The position numbers were made by a program, and so were the translations under genes. Source: Rhizobium sp. RU33A (GTDB taxonomy: Bacteria > Pseudomonadota > Alphaproteobacteria > Rhizobiales > Rhizobiaceae). From it: a DNA stretch of 64,000 nt. Positions 28,151 to 38,800 of this stretch are shown in pieces. How positions within the stretch are numbered: the first letter of the stretch is position 1; the number at the start of each line of letters is the position of its first letter. Below the pieces are notes generated by a model, which saw only the letters and a program-made list of their open reading frames with translations, did no database searches and was not told the DNA's origin. The stretch is from the NCBI RefSeq assembly GCF_900156055.1, contig NZ_FTMQ01000002.1, positions 620,001 to 684,000 of the forward strand, written 5' to 3'.

Positions 28151-28579
28151 ATGGGGCGAGCGATGAACTGGAGCGTGATCCTGATGCTGTGCGGTTGCGT
28201 ATTGCTGCAAGACGCGCCGGCCTCGGGTGAGGACGTGCGGGACGTCGATTGCAACAATGCCCAGACCCAGGCCGACATGAACCAGTGTGCGGCCGAGGAC
28301 TATCGAAAAGCCGATGCCGCGATGAATGCCCAATGGGCCGAGACGCGCGCCGCCATGCTCGCATGGGACAAGGCCACGCCACCCTCGGACGACAATGGAG
28401 CAGCCAAGCGGCTTCTGGCTTCGCAGCGTGCCTGGCTCGCCTATCGCGACACGGCCTGCGATGTCGAAGGTTACTCGGTCGAAGGTGGTTCGATGCAGCC
28501 ATTGGTGATTTCATCCTGCCTTGCGGAGCTGACCAGGCGCCGCACCGAGGCGCTGAAATCGCTGGTCGGGCTCTATTGA
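28151..28579 (+). CDS. LprI-like (DUF1311) secreted protein
   Basis: This 142-residue protein begins with a hydrophobic export signal containing a possible lipobox (LMLCGC) and continues with the DUF1311/LprI pattern: DCNNAQTQADMNQCAAEDYRKAD, then QRAWLAYRDTACD and a late Cys in SSCLAELTRRRTE. Relatives include lysozyme-inhibitor LprI of Mycobacterium. Four cysteines probably form disulphides in the periplasm. An internal ATG at 28163 is an alternative start. Why a periplasmic protein is encoded between ureB and ureC is unclear. Confidence 0.85.
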   Translation: MGRAMNWSVILMLCGCVLLQDAPASGEDVRDVDCNNAQTQADMNQCAAEDYRKADAAMNAQWAETRAAMLAWDKATPPSDDNGAAKRLLASQRAWLAYRDTACDVEGYSVEGGSMQPLVISSCLAELTRRRTEALKSLVGLY

Positions 28580-28591
28580 GGGTGTGACGCG

Positions 28592-29242
28592 ATGGCTCAG
28601 GCGAGACAGATCATGATCGTCGGCAATGGACCTGTTGATGCGGGGGCAGCGCCTCTGATCGACGGGGCCGATCTGGTGATCCGCTTCAACGGCAGCCGGA
28701 ATTTTGGTTCAGCCGGACAAAAGACCGACATCATCGCCGTCTGCAACACTGGCCGTCCGGGGGCTGTCATGCTCGCGGATCCAGAGTGGCGCGATAGTGA
28801 GGCCGTCCGCCGTACCGCCGCGATCTGGTCCGTGCGTGATCCCGATAAATTCGCCGAACTCAAGCCGCAGCTGGCGATCAGCCATCCCGAGCTCGACGAT
28901 TTCTGTGACGACTACACCGATGGTTTTGCGACCTTTGCCACAGCCAATGGCAAACAGCACAGGATCATCCATGCCGATGTGCATACGGCCCTGGATGCAA
29001 CACTTTTGGCGCTTGATGCCGAGCCCTATGTCGTGCCGTCGAGCGGCATGGTGGTGATCCAGGCGCTGCTCACGGATCCCCGGCATGCCGAGGACACTAT
29101 CATTCTCGCCGGCTTCGGCCACAGTGGCTGGGACGGTCATCCCTTCGAGGCCGAACGCCGCCTGGTGGACCGTTATATTGCCAGCGGTCGCGTGATGCGG
29201 CTGCAACCTCTCTTTGCTTCCTCCCTCTCCCAAGGAACCTGA
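28592..29242 (+). CDS. Glycosyltransferase-29-like 'urease operon accessory' protein
   Basis: This 216-residue soluble protein begins [27 protein letters not shown], which matches the large sialyl motif of family 29 glycosyltransferases (GNGPS...ID..D.VIRFN). A later [12 protein letters not shown] resembles the small motif, and the tail has [16 protein letters not shown]. From memory, rhizobial homologues are labelled urease operon accessory protein, with no defined reaction. It ends 5 nt before ureC. It may be a catalytic GT-A-like or CMP-sugar-binding protein; a role in nickel insertion is unproven. Confidence 0.75.
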   Translation: MAQARQIMIVGNGPVDAGAAPLIDGADLVIRFNGSRNFGSAGQKTDIIAVCNTGRPGAVMLADPEWRDSEAVRRTAAIWSVRDPDKFAELKPQLAISHPELDDFCDDYTDGFATFATANGKQHRIIHADVHTALDATLLALDAEPYVVPSSGMVVIQALLTDPRHAEDTIILAGFGHSGWDGHPFEAERRLVDRYIASGRVMRLQPLFASSLSQGT

Positions 29243-29247
29243 CGCCC

Positions 29248-30960
29248 ATGTCCTACAAGATGTCCCGCGCCGCCTATGCTTCGATGTTCGGTCCGACCAC
29301 GGGCGACAAGGTGCGTCTTGCAGATACGGAACTGTTCATCGAGGTGGAGAAGGATTTCACCACCTATGGCGAAGAGGTGAAGTTCGGTGGCGGCAAGGTC
29401 ATCCGTGACGGCATGGGCCAGAGCCAGGTGACGCGAGCGGACGGCGCTGTCGATACCGTCATTACCAATGCCCTTATTCTCGACCACTGGGGCATCGTGA
29501 AAGCCGATATCGGCCTCAAGGACGGCCGCATCGTCGCGATCGGCAAGGCCGGCAATCCGGATACCCAGCCCGGCGTCAACATCATCGTCGGTCCGGGCAC
29601 CGAAGCGATAGCGGGTGAAGGAAAAATCATCACTGCCGGTGGCATGGACGCGCATATCCACTTCATATGCCCGCAGCAGATCGAGGAGGCGCTGATGTCG
29701 GGCCTCACCTGCATGCTGGGCGGCGGCACGGGGCCGGCGCATGGCACGCTTGCCACCACCTGCACACCCGGCCCCTGGCATATCGCGCGGATGATCGAGG
29801 CAGCCGATGCCTTCCCGATGAACCTCGCCTTTGCCGGCAAGGGCAATGCCTCGCTTCCGGGCGCGCTTGAAGAAATGGTGCTGGGTGGTGCCACGTCCCT
29901 TAAGCTGCATGAAGACTGGGGCACGACCCCGGGTGCGATCGATTGCTGCCTCTCGGTTGCCGACCAGTACGATGTCCAGGTGATGATCCATACGGACACG
30001 CTGAACGAAAGCGGCTTTGTCGAGGATACCGTTAACGCCATCCGTGGCCGCACGATCCACGCCTTCCATACGGAAGGGGCAGGTGGCGGGCATGCGCCTG
30101 ATATCATCAAGATCTGCGGCCAGATGAACGTCATCCCGTCGTCGACAAATCCGACGCGGCCCTACACGGTCAATACGATCGCCGAACATCTGGACATGCT
30201 GATGGTTTGCCACCACTTGTCGTCCTCCATCCCGGAAGACATTGCGTTTGCCGAAAGCCGTATCCGCAAGGAAACGATCGCGGCCGAAGACATCCTGCAC
30301 GACATTGGCGCCTTCTCGATCATCTCGTCCGACAGCCAGGCCATGGGCCGCGTCGGAGAAGTCATCATCCGCACCTGGCAGACAGCTGATAAGATGAAGC
30401 GCCAGCGCGGCGCATTGCCGTCCGAGACGGGCGACAACGACAACATGCGCGCCAAGCGTTATATCGCGAAATACACGATCAACCCGGCGATCGCTCACGG
30501 TGTGAGCCATGAAATCGGGTCGGTTGAAGTTGGCAAGCGCGCCGACCTCGTGATCTGGAACCCGGCCTTCTTTGGCGTGAAGCCCGACATGATCCTGATG
30601 GGAGGCATGATCGCGGCCGCTCCGATGGGCGACCCGAATGCGTCGATCCCGACGCCGCAGCCGGTGCATTACCGTCCGATGTTCGGCGCCTATGGCAAGG
30701 CACGCACCAACACCTCCGTCACCTTCGTCAGCCAGGCCGCGATTGATTCCGGCCTTGGCAACCGTCTCGGTGTCGCCAAACAGCTGGTCGCGGTGAAAAA
30801 CACCCGTGGCGGAATTTCGAAGAAGTCGATGATCCACAACGACTTGACGCCGCATGTGGAAGTGGATCCGGAGACCTATGAAGTGCGCGCCGATGGGGAG
30901 CTTCTGATCTGCGAACCGGCGACGAAGCTGCCGATGGCGCAGCGGTATTTCCTGTTCTGA
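29248..30960 (+). CDS. ureC: Urease subunit alpha
   Basis: This 570-residue catalytic subunit hydrolyses urea to ammonia and carbamate. Nickel ligands and active-site residues are recognisable: GMDAHIHF, the bridging carbamylated Lys in SLKLHEDWG, the mobile-flap MVCHHL with its Cys and catalytic His, and the Asp in [12 protein letters not shown]. The flap reads [10 protein letters not shown] instead of the Klebsiella-type HHLDPDIAED. The key Cys and His are kept, so activity is expected. Length is standard. It is the centre of an operon spanning urtA or ureD to ureG. Confidence 0.97.
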   Translation: MSYKMSRAAYASMFGPTTGDKVRLADTELFIEVEKDFTTYGEEVKFGGGKVIRDGMGQSQVTRADGAVDTVITNALILDHWGIVKADIGLKDGRIVAIGKAGNPDTQPGVNIIVGPGTEAIAGEGKIITAGGMDAHIHFICPQQIEEALMSGLTCMLGGGTGPAHGTLATTCTPGPWHIARMIEAADAFPMNLAFAGKGNASLPGALEEMVLGGATSLKLHEDWGTTPGAIDCCLSVADQYDVQVMIHTDTLNESGFVEDTVNAIRGRTIHAFHTEGAGGGHAPDIIKICGQMNVIPSSTNPTRPYTVNTIAEHLDMLMVCHHLSSSIPEDIAFAESRIRKETIAAEDILHDIGAFSIISSDSQAMGRVGEVIIRTWQTADKMKRQRGALPSETGDNDNMRAKRYIAKYTINPAIAHGVSHEIGSVEVGKRADLVIWNPAFFGVKPDMILMGGMIAAAPMGDPNASIPTPQPVHYRPMFGAYGKARTNTSVTFVSQAAIDSGLGNRLGVAKQLVAVKNTRGGISKKSMIHNDLTPHVEVDPETYEVRADGELLICEPATKLPMAQRYFLF

Positions 30961-31033
30961 TGCGTTGACCCATTCTGAGTTGCAGCTTTTCAAGGCTGGT
31001 GTATCATTTCCTGATGATGTCGGGAGATGCATC

Positions 31034-31276
31034 GTGGTTGAGGATGTGAACAATCTGGTGTTGGAGCATTTGCGAGCTATCCGTGCCGATTTGCGCGGAA
31101 TGCGCGATACGAGGCAGGAACAGGGACAGCGCCTGACACGCATGGAGATTGGTCTAGCCGGCTTGCGCCGCGATCAAGGTGCGGATGTCGGAGGCGTTGC
31201 CGAGATGGGGGTGCGCCTTGATCGTCTGGTTGAACAGGTCCGGAGAATTGAGCACAGGCTTGACCTTGCGGACTGA
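31034..31276 (+). CDS. Small coiled-coil protein after ureC
   Basis: This protein of about 80 residues starts at GTG 31034, 7 nt after GGGAG, and reads MVEDVNNLVLEHLRAIRADL, continuing as amphipathic charged helices (QGQRLTRMEIGLAGLRRDQ, VRLDRLVEQVRRIEHRLDLAD) that predict a coiled coil. No domain is recognised. It lies between ureC and the TIGR02117 gene, and similar small helical proteins occur near other genes in rhizobia. Function unknown. An in-frame upstream TTG at 30965 would make it 103 residues, but that extension has no good ribosome site. Confidence 0.6.
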   Translation: MVEDVNNLVLEHLRAIRADLRGMRDTRQEQGQRLTRMEIGLAGLRRDQGADVGGVAEMGVRLDRLVEQVRRIEHRLDLAD

Positions 31277-31288
31277 GATGCCCCGATC

Positions 31289-31963
31289 GTGAGGAAGCTT
31301 CTGAGATGGCTGATTTCGGGCTTCGCCTTGCTGGCCCTGTTGTTTGTGTCGGGAACAGTTGTGCCCCGCCCGCTGACCTCGCCTGCGGAGGCATCCGTCG
31401 GCGGCGAGAGCCAGATCCTGCTGCTCGCCAATCCGATCCATACCGATATCGCGCTGCCAGTCGATGACGAAATCAGGGCCGCCTTTGCTGATCTCGTTCC
31501 CTCCGGCCTGCCGGTCGACATGCCCGGTGTCGAGTATCTGATCATCGGTTGGGGTGGGCGGTCCTTCTACATCGAGACGCCGACCTGGGGTGACATCCGG
31601 CCGCTGCCGGTCCTGAAGGCGCTGACCATCGATCGCTCCGTGCTGCATGTCTCGGTTGCCGGTACGATCGATCCTGCCCATCCCACGGTGCGCCCGCTCG
31701 TGGTGACGCAAGAGGGGCGCAAACGGATGATCGCTGCGATCCGTGACAGCTTCATTCGCGATGGCGGTTTGCCGGTTGGCATTCCGGGTGCGGCCTATGG
31801 TTTCGACGACGCCTTCTTTGAGGCAAAGGGCGCGTTCAACGCGCTCATCGGCTGCAACACCTGGACGGCTGCGGTGTTGCGGGCAGGTGGGGTTCGTACG
31901 GGCTGGTGGACGCCCTTGCCGCAATTGCTCGATCTTTCCATCGATCTTCATCACGGCGCCTGA
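31289..31963 (+). CDS. TIGR02117/DUF2459 membrane-anchored protein of urease regions
   Basis: This 224-residue protein has an N-terminal membrane anchor or signal (about 6-28) and the DUF2459 pattern: NPIHTDIALPV, YLIIGWGGRSFYIETPTW, RSVLHVSVAG and a late GCNTWTAAVLRAGGVRTG. TIGR02117 was, as I recall, defined as a conserved protein of urease regions. The NxxHT, GWG and CNTWT segments hint at a papain-like (His/Cys) fold, but catalysis is not established. Start is a GTG, 12 nt after the preceding gene. Confidence 0.8.
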   Translation: MRKLLRWLISGFALLALLFVSGTVVPRPLTSPAEASVGGESQILLLANPIHTDIALPVDDEIRAAFADLVPSGLPVDMPGVEYLIIGWGGRSFYIETPTWGDIRPLPVLKALTIDRSVLHVSVAGTIDPAHPTVRPLVVTQEGRKRMIAAIRDSFIRDGGLPVGIPGAAYGFDDAFFEAKGAFNALIGCNTWTAAVLRAGGVRTGWWTPLPQLLDLSIDLHHGA

Positions 31964-32128
31964 AACGTTGCCATCGCCGCCTGACCACGCGTCATCGGAT
32001 GACATTGTCGTCCATTTTAGGTGCTTCCGAAGTCAATCCGGCGATCGATCGCATTTTAGCGATTCGATTAGGGATTGAGGAAGCGACACTGCCTAATCCA
32101 ATAGGCATCTTCATGAAGGAGCGGGCGG

Positions 32129-32983
32129 TTGAGTCGCGGCAGCAAATGGCTTTGGCGGCAGGTCGATGTGGGGGCGCTGGACAGCGCCGGCGCGGTCCGT
32201 CGCTTTGCCCTGTCGGTTGGTTTCCGGGCGGTGATCGTGACCAGTCTGGCAGGCCTCGTTTTGCTGCCACTCCTTTATGTCCTCAAGGTCGTCGCCACTC
32301 CGATCGACCAGACGATGCGACTGATGGTGGCCTTTTCCTGGCTCTTCGGCGGCGTGCTTTCGGCTGCCTGCGCGTTCGTCGCCGGCCATGTGCTGCGTGA
32401 ACTTCTGCTGTCGCGGCGAAAGTTCGAGCGCCTTAGTCGCACCGATACCCTTTCCGGGCTCGCCAACCGCCGTGCTTTCAACGAGGCGTCAATTGCCGTG
32501 GATCGGGAAGCTTCCCTGGCGATCATCGATATCGACCGGTTCAAGTCGATCAATGACCGCTACGGCCATCAGACGGGGGATCGCGTCATCCAGTCCATCT
32601 CCTCGCTGTTGAAGGAGGTCTTTGGCGAAGCGCATCTCGTCGCCCGCCTCGGCGGGGAGGAATTCGGCGTCATCATCAGGGGCGGCAGCGTTGCCGAAAG
32701 GCTCGCCCTTGTCGAGCAGGCGAGACGTCGTGTGGCGGCCGAAACGATCGTGTTCCAGGACACGGAGCTTCACGTCACAGTCTCCGCCGGCGTTGCCGAA
32801 TTTACGCCCGGCAAGCGGCCGGAAAGCGTCTATGCCTGGGCAGACAAGGCGTTGTATCTTGCCAAGGAAAGCGGACGGGATTGCGTTTTCCACGAAAATT
32901 CGCTCGCCCTTGTGGAGGCTTTTCCCGGCGATCATGCCCCTGATGATGCTCAGCTTTTTGCTGCCATTGGACGCCGGGGCTGA
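32129..32983 (+). CDS. Membrane-anchored diguanylate cyclase (GGDEF)
   Basis: This 284-residue protein has two membrane helices (about 30-52 and 65-88) and a C-terminal GGDEF domain from about residue 105. The catalytic loop reads [11 protein letters not shown], an active-type GGEEF, and [18 protein letters not shown] is the metal/GTP-binding stretch. It should make cyclic di-GMP. No RxxD inhibitory site is obvious before the loop. The start is a TTG at 32129 with AAGGAG 8 nt upstream. It lies between TIGR02117 and ureE, so it is probably expressed with urease genes, although the 165-nt gap before it could contain a promoter. Confidence 0.9.
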   Translation: MSRGSKWLWRQVDVGALDSAGAVRRFALSVGFRAVIVTSLAGLVLLPLLYVLKVVATPIDQTMRLMVAFSWLFGGVLSAACAFVAGHVLRELLLSRRKFERLSRTDTLSGLANRRAFNEASIAVDREASLAIIDIDRFKSINDRYGHQTGDRVIQSISSLLKEVFGEAHLVARLGGEEFGVIIRGGSVAERLALVEQARRRVAAETIVFQDTELHVTVSAGVAEFTPGKRPESVYAWADKALYLAKESGRDCVFHENSLALVEAFPGDHAPDDAQLFAAIGRRG

Positions 32984-33048
32984 AGAACGATCTTGCTGTC
33001 TGCCTTATTCCTGTGCATGGTTCAAAAAACAGCCATGCCGGAGTTTTC

Positions 33049-33528
33049 ATGCAGCGTGCAACGTCTTTCAAACCCGCCGGTTTCCTCACCGATGCGCCTG
33101 ATGGGGTCGTTGTTCTTCCCCATGACGGGCGCCATCTGCGGCGCAAGCTTCTGCATCTCGACAATGGCGAGATGGTCATGCTCGACCTTAAGGAACCTGT
33201 GCTGTTCCATCATGGAGACCGACTCGTGCTCGACGATGGCACGACCATCGAGATCCAGGCGGCGGAGGAACGGCTGTTCGAGATCCGCGCGCGCGATACT
33301 CTGCATCTGATCGAACTTGCCTGGCATCTCGGAAACCGGCATCTGGCGACCCAGATCGAGGCAGACCGTATTCTGATCCAGCGCGATCACGTCATCCGCG
33401 ATATGCTGGCCGGGCTCGGGGCCGAGGTCAGTGAGGTGGTCGAGCCGTTCCAGCCGGTGCGCGGCGCCTATCATGCGCATGGTAGCCACGGTTCCCATGG
33501 GGGGCACCACGATGCCGGCCACGGCTGA
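33049..33528 (+). CDS. ureE: Urease accessory nickel-binding protein UreE
   Basis: This 159-residue metallochaperone has an N-terminal peptide-binding domain, then the metal-binding domain with [19 protein letters not shown] (the dimer-interface histidine). The C-terminal histidine-rich tail has seven His in about 17 residues ([17 protein letters not shown]), typical of nickel-storing UreE. It delivers nickel to the UreDFG complex. The start at 33049 has a GGAG about 6 nt upstream. Its 3' end overlaps the start of ureF by 17 nt. Confidence 0.95.
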   Translation: MQRATSFKPAGFLTDAPDGVVVLPHDGRHLRRKLLHLDNGEMVMLDLKEPVLFHHGDRLVLDDGTTIEIQAAEERLFEIRARDTLHLIELAWHLGNRHLATQIEADRILIQRDHVIRDMLAGLGAEVSEVVEPFQPVRGAYHAHGSHGSHGGHHDAGHG

Positions 33529-34207
33529 GTTGGGCGCCGCCGGCCTTGCCGGACGCCAGGCGCTTCTGCGTCTGATGGCCTGGCTGTCACCGGCCTTTCC
33601 GGTTGGCGGTTTCTCTTATTCTGCGGGCTTTGAGAGCGCGGTGGTTGAGGGCCATGTCGTCGGTGGTGACGCGGTCGAGGCCTGGCTTCAGATGCTGATG
33701 AGCGACGGCGGGCTGCGCAATGATGCAATCCTGCTCTCCGAAGCGCATCGCTGCCAGAGTGAGGGGCGGGCTCTTGCCGACCTCATTGCACTCGCGACGG
33801 CGTTGGCGGGGTCCGCAGAGCGCCATGCTGAAATCACCAGGCTTGGCGAGGCCTTCGTCAAGGCGGCGGCCGCCTGGCCGCATCCCGTGATCGAGGCACT
33901 GGCGGGGCCTGTGCCGTACAGCGTTGCCATCGGTGCGGTGGCGTCAGCCCATGAGGTCGAACGACCCGATGCGCTTGCTGCCTTTCTGCATGCGCAGGTG
34001 TCGCAATATGTTTCGGTCGCGATCCGCCTCGGCGTGATCGGCCAGACGCGCGGGGTGGCGATCCTCGCTGCATCGGAAAGCCGCATTCTCGATGCCGCCT
34101 CCCGATATTCCGAGCTCGGCCTCGACGATCTCGGATCGGCGACCGTCATCGCTGATACGCTCAGCTTGCGGCACGAGACGCAATACTCACGGCTTTTCCA
34201 ATCCTAG
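33512..34207 (+). CDS. ureF: Urease accessory protein UreF
   Basis: This 231-residue all-helical UreF is recognised by [21 protein letters not shown] at the N-terminus and the tail [23 protein letters not shown], a docking segment for UreD. UreF acts with UreD to control UreG GTPase during nickel insertion. The ATG at 33512 follows a GGGGGG run by 7 nt and overlaps the ureE end; an in-frame ATG at 33497 would add five residues. Confidence 0.95.
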   Translation: MPATAELGAAGLAGRQALLRLMAWLSPAFPVGGFSYSAGFESAVVEGHVVGGDAVEAWLQMLMSDGGLRNDAILLSEAHRCQSEGRALADLIALATALAGSAERHAEITRLGEAFVKAAAAWPHPVIEALAGPVPYSVAIGAVASAHEVERPDALAAFLHAQVSQYVSVAIRLGVIGQTRGVAILAASESRILDAASRYSELGLDDLGSATVIADTLSLRHETQYSRLFQS

Positions 34208-34232
34208 GCGAAAGCGGTTACACAGGACGAAG

Positions 34233-34847
<615 letters not shown>

Positions 34848-34875
34848 GCAGAAGCAAAGGGTCCAGGGTGCCGAT

Positions 34876-34897
34876 GCCCTCAGATCTGTCTGAGGGC
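34876..34897. terminator. Hairpin at the ureG / Crp-Fnr convergent junction
   Basis: GCCCTCAGA-TCTG-TCTGAGGGC is a perfect 9-bp stem with a 4-nt loop that includes the stop codon of the Crp/Fnr gene and lies 29 nt past ureG. No T-tract follows, so its terminator role is tentative. Confidence 0.45.
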
Positions 34898-35572
34898 GTT
34901 GACGTCGCTGATCTGGATCGTGCGTCCGCGCACCACGACGCCGACGCGCTTGAGCGTCGAGAAGGCTCGTGACAGTGCTTCGGGTGCCAGACCCAGCTTG
35001 CCCGCGAGCAGGCTCTTCTGGAAGGGCAGGCGGATAGAGGCTGGGCCGCCCTCGGCTTCACAATGGGTCAGGAGATAATGCGCGACGCGCTGCGGGGCGG
35101 TCTGCAGCCGGTCATTGGCAATACAGTCCATGGTCGTGCGCAGATGGTCGGAGAGGCAGCGGATGACTGCCTTTGCGACATCCTTTTCCTGCTCGGCAAG
35201 CGCACTGACGCGTTGCAGGTCAAAGCGTGCGAGCGTCACCGTTTCAGCCGCCTGAGCGTTGTAGAGATACTTGTCGCCGATCGCCAGCAGGCATTCGGCA
35301 AACGTATCTCCGGGACCGCAGATCCGGATATCGGCTTCGCGGCCGTCCTTGTTCAGCCGGTACAGCCGCACATAGCCGCTCAGCACGCTGTAGAAGCTGT
35401 CGGCGGGCTCTCCTTCGCGGAACAGGACTTCGCGCGCCTCGTAGGTGGAGATATTGGCGATCTCCATCATCGAGGCCATCGCCGTGGGGCCCAGTTGTGA
35501 CAAGAACGACGTCCGCAATAGCGTGTTCTTGTCGCGCGGGTTCAGTCTCAGGATCTTGTTCACGGTCTTCAC
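34880..35572 (-). CDS. Crp/Fnr family transcriptional regulator
   Basis: This 230-residue regulator has an N-terminal cyclic-nucleotide-type beta barrel (EVLFREGEPADSFYSVLSGYVRLYR) and a C-terminal winged helix (FQKSLLAGKLGLAPEALSRAFSTLKRVGVV). The cysteine cluster of true FNR proteins is missing, so an oxygen-sensing iron-sulphur cluster is unlikely. The recognition helix with EALSRAF resembles Dnr/NnrR-type nitric-oxide-responsive regulators. A perfect FNR-type box lies 150 nt upstream, consistent with autoregulation or control by a relative. No denitrification genes are near it, so its targets are probably elsewhere. Confidence 0.88.
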   Translation of the reverse strand: MKTVNKILRLNPRDKNTLLRTSFLSQLGPTAMASMMEIANISTYEAREVLFREGEPADSFYSVLSGYVRLYRLNKDGREADIRICGPGDTFAECLLAIGDKYLYNAQAAETVTLARFDLQRVSALAEQEKDVAKAVIRCLSDHLRTTMDCIANDRLQTAPQRVAHYLLTHCEAEGGPASIRLPFQKSLLAGKLGLAPEALSRAFSTLKRVGVVVRGRTIQISDVNALRQI

Positions 35573-35721
35573 GGCTCCCCATCCATCGCGGTATCAGGGC
35601 ATGCACCGCTGCCGTCGTCGTGCTCAGGTCCGCCTCGCCGGATGTGCACGCCGCCTGCAGGTCCGGGTGATCGTGCCCTTTCCATTGGTGGTCACAATAT
35701 CGCGAGCGGGGGGAGATCGGA

Positions 35722-35735
35722 TTGATTTCGATCAA
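35722..35735. promoter_or_regulatory. Perfect FNR/Dnr-type binding site
   Basis: TTGAT-TTCG-ATCAA matches the FNR/FixK/Dnr consensus TTGAT-N4-ATCAA at every defined position. It lies in the gap upstream of the minus-strand Crp/Fnr gene, 150 nt before its start codon. Confidence 0.75.
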
Positions 35736-35790
35736 CCGCGCAACGGCAAATCAGGTTTGTCTAATCTGATCCGGCGGTTTGCAAAACGCG

Positions 35791-35817
35791 AAAGGCCGGG
35801 CACAGGGCCCGGCCTTT
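35791..35817 (-). terminator. Terminator of the RND efflux operon
   Basis: AAAGGCCGGGC / GCCCGGCCTTT form a perfect 11-bp stem with a 5-nt loop, 22 nt past the stop of the RND permease gene on the minus strand. The downstream side reads CGCGTTTTG on that strand. Confidence 0.75.
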
Positions 35818-35838
35818 CTTGATCACCCAGCGTCGGTC

Positions 35839-38800
35839 CTACTCTGCTGCGAGCGGCGGCAGGTTGATGACGTTGCCGTTGCCATCGCCCTTGCGCGTAA
35901 CCGGCTGGCTGCGTTCGACAGCCGCGACCCGGCGGTCCATGGTTTCCAGCGCCTGAACGTTCTGACGCGCCAGGAAGGAAAGGACTTCCGGCGTGAGCGG
36001 CTCTTCCTCTTCTTCCTTCTTGCCGACGAGGCGGCTGAAGATCCAGCCCAAGAGACGGGAGACGTCGTCGAGGATCAGGAAGAAGGCCGGCACAACCACA
36101 AGGCTCAACACCGTCGAGACGATGATGCCGCCGATGACAGCGATCGCCATCGGCGCGCGGAACGAGCCGCCTTCGCCGACACCGAGCGCCGAGGGCAACA
36201 TGCCCGCCGACATGGCGATAGAGGTCATGATGATCGGCCGGGCGCGCTTGCGGCCCGCTTCAACCATCGCCTCGAGCCGGTGCATGCCCTGTCGACGCAT
36301 TTCGATGGCGAAGTCCACGAGCAGAATGGCGTTCTTCGTCACGATGCCCATCAGCATCAGGATGCCGATGAGGACCGGCATGGAGAGCGCGTTGTTGGTG
36401 ATGATCAGCGCGACCGCCACGCCGCCGATCGCGAGCGGCAGCGAGAACAGGATGGTGAAGGGCTGGATGACGTCCTTGAAGAGCAGGATCAGCACCGTCA
36501 GCACCAAGAGCAGGCCGAGGATCATGGCGTTGACGAAGCTCTGCTGCATCTCTGCCTGGATCTTGGCGTCGCCGCTTTCAGCGAGGCGGACGCTGGCCGG
36601 GATCTCGGCATTCTCCACCGTCGTGCGGAAGGCAGCCGTTGCGGTGTCGAGAGCGACGCCTTGCGGCAGGCCGGCACCGATCGACACGACGCGGTTACGG
36701 TCGTTGCGCTTGATCGACGAAACGCCTTCTGCGTAGTCGATGTCGGCGACGCTGGAGAGCGGTACGGTCGCGCCGCTTGCCGTGCGCACCTTCAGCGACC
36801 GGATGGCGGCAAGATCCGTGCGCAGGTCCAGTGAAGCCTGGACGCGGATGGGGATCTGGCGGTTGTCGAGCGAGATCTTCGGCAGGGCTGCGTCGACGTC
36901 ACCGATCGTTGCCACACGAACCGTCTGGGCGATCTGCTGCGCGGTGATGCCGAGGCGGGCTGCCTCATCGGCGCGAGGGCGGATCTGCAGTTCCGGACGG
37001 GGCAGGGCGCCGTCGGCGCTGACATTGGCGAGTTCCGGCACCTGGCGAAGCTTGGCTTCGAGGATGCCGACAGCCTGGTTCAACTCTTCCTCGTTCTTGG
37101 ACAGGAAGTTGAAGGTGATGTCGCGCTCACCGCGGTCATTGAGCTTGGTGACCCGGATATCCGCAATCCCGGCAAGCTTGGCGAAGACCTCTTCCTCGAC
37201 ATCCCATTGCGGACGGATACGACCGTTTTCGGGAAGCTTCGGCAGATATTCGCCGATCAGCGGAATGTTGCCAAGGCCGCCATTGACGAGCGTCTTGGCA
37301 AGCGAATGCTCGATCCGGTCGAGGTTCAGCGTCACGCTGGCACGGCGCAGCTCCAGATCACCGCGCGGCGAGGAGCCGCCCAGGATGAAGATGCTGGCGA
37401 CATCGGGCACGTCCTGGATGGCCGCGTAGATCTCGTCCGTCTTGCGTTCCGTTTCGTCGAGCGTCGCATTTGGCGGAAGCTCGACGGAGAGCACGATACG
37501 ACCTGCATCTTCCGGCGGAATGAAGCTGCCGGGAACGCCTGCGAGAAGCATGATCGAGCCGATCAGAAAGGCGATCGCAGCAACCAGCGTGCCAAGGCGG
37601 GAATACCAGCGGCGTGTCGTGAAGCGCACGAGCTTGGTGTAGAGCTTCAGCGGCAGGCTGTCGTTGTCGTGATGGTCGTCCATCGCGTCTTCCGGCCGCA
37701 TGAGATAAGCGGCCATCATCGGCGTGATGAGACGCGCCACAAGCAGCGAGAAGAAGACGGAGAAGGCCACCGTCAGGCCGAACTGGATGAAGTACTGGCC
37801 CGGGATGCCCGGCATGAACGACACCGGCACGAAGACCGCGATGATCGTAAACGTGGTCGCGATGACGGCGAGACCGATTTCGTCTGCCGCCTCGATCGCC
37901 GCGCGATAGGGCGTCTTGCCCATCTTGATGTGGCGGGCGATGTTTTCGACCTCGACGATCGCGTCGTCGACGAGAATACCGGTCGCGAGCGTCAGCGCCA
38001 GGAAGGACACGAGGTTCAGCGAAAAGCCCATCATGTCCATGACCCAGAAGGTCGGGATGGCCGAGAGGGGCAGCGCTACGGCCGAGATCAGGGTTGCACG
38101 CCAGTTGCGCAGGAAGAGCAGAACGACGATGACGGCGAGGATCGCACCCTCGACGAGGGTGTGCATCGCGGCTTCGTAGTTGCCGTAGGTGAAGTAGACC
38201 GAGTCGTCGATCATCTCGATCTGGACGTCGGGGTTCTCGGCGCGAACCGTGGCGAGGCTCTCGGCCACGGTTTCTGCCACCGTCACTTCACTGGCGCCCT
38301 TGGCACGGAACACGGCGAAGGACACGACCGGCTTGCCGTCGTGACGGGCGAAGGACCTCTGTTCCTCATAGGTGTCATACACACGGCCGAGGTCGGAAAG
38401 CTTGACGAAACGGCCGCCGGGGAGCGCAATTGTGGTGTTGGCAAGGCTCTCGACGTCGCGGTTGTCACCGAGCGTGCGGATCGACTGCTCGGCGCCGGCC
38501 ACCTGGCCGCGGCCCGAGCCGAGATCGACGTTTGTGCCCTTCAACTGGCCCGATATGTCGGAGGCGGTGACGCCCAGCGCATCGAGGCGGTTGGGATCGA
38601 GTTCGACGCGCACCTCGCGATCCGCGCCGCCGTAGCGGTCAACGCGGCCAATGCCCGGCTGGCCCTGCAGGGCGCGCTTGACGCTGTCGTCGACGAACCA
38701 GGAAAGTTCGGCAAGGTTCATGTTGGGCGAGGAGACGGCGAAGCTCTGGATTGCCTGGCCCTCGACGTCGATCTTCGTGACGATCGGCTCCTCGACGGAG

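Noticed and set aside
30241..30390. Possible inactive urease because of changed flap residues (HHLSSS)
   Set aside because: The catalytic His and flap Cys are kept, and the rest of the active site is intact, so the change is treated as normal lineage variation.
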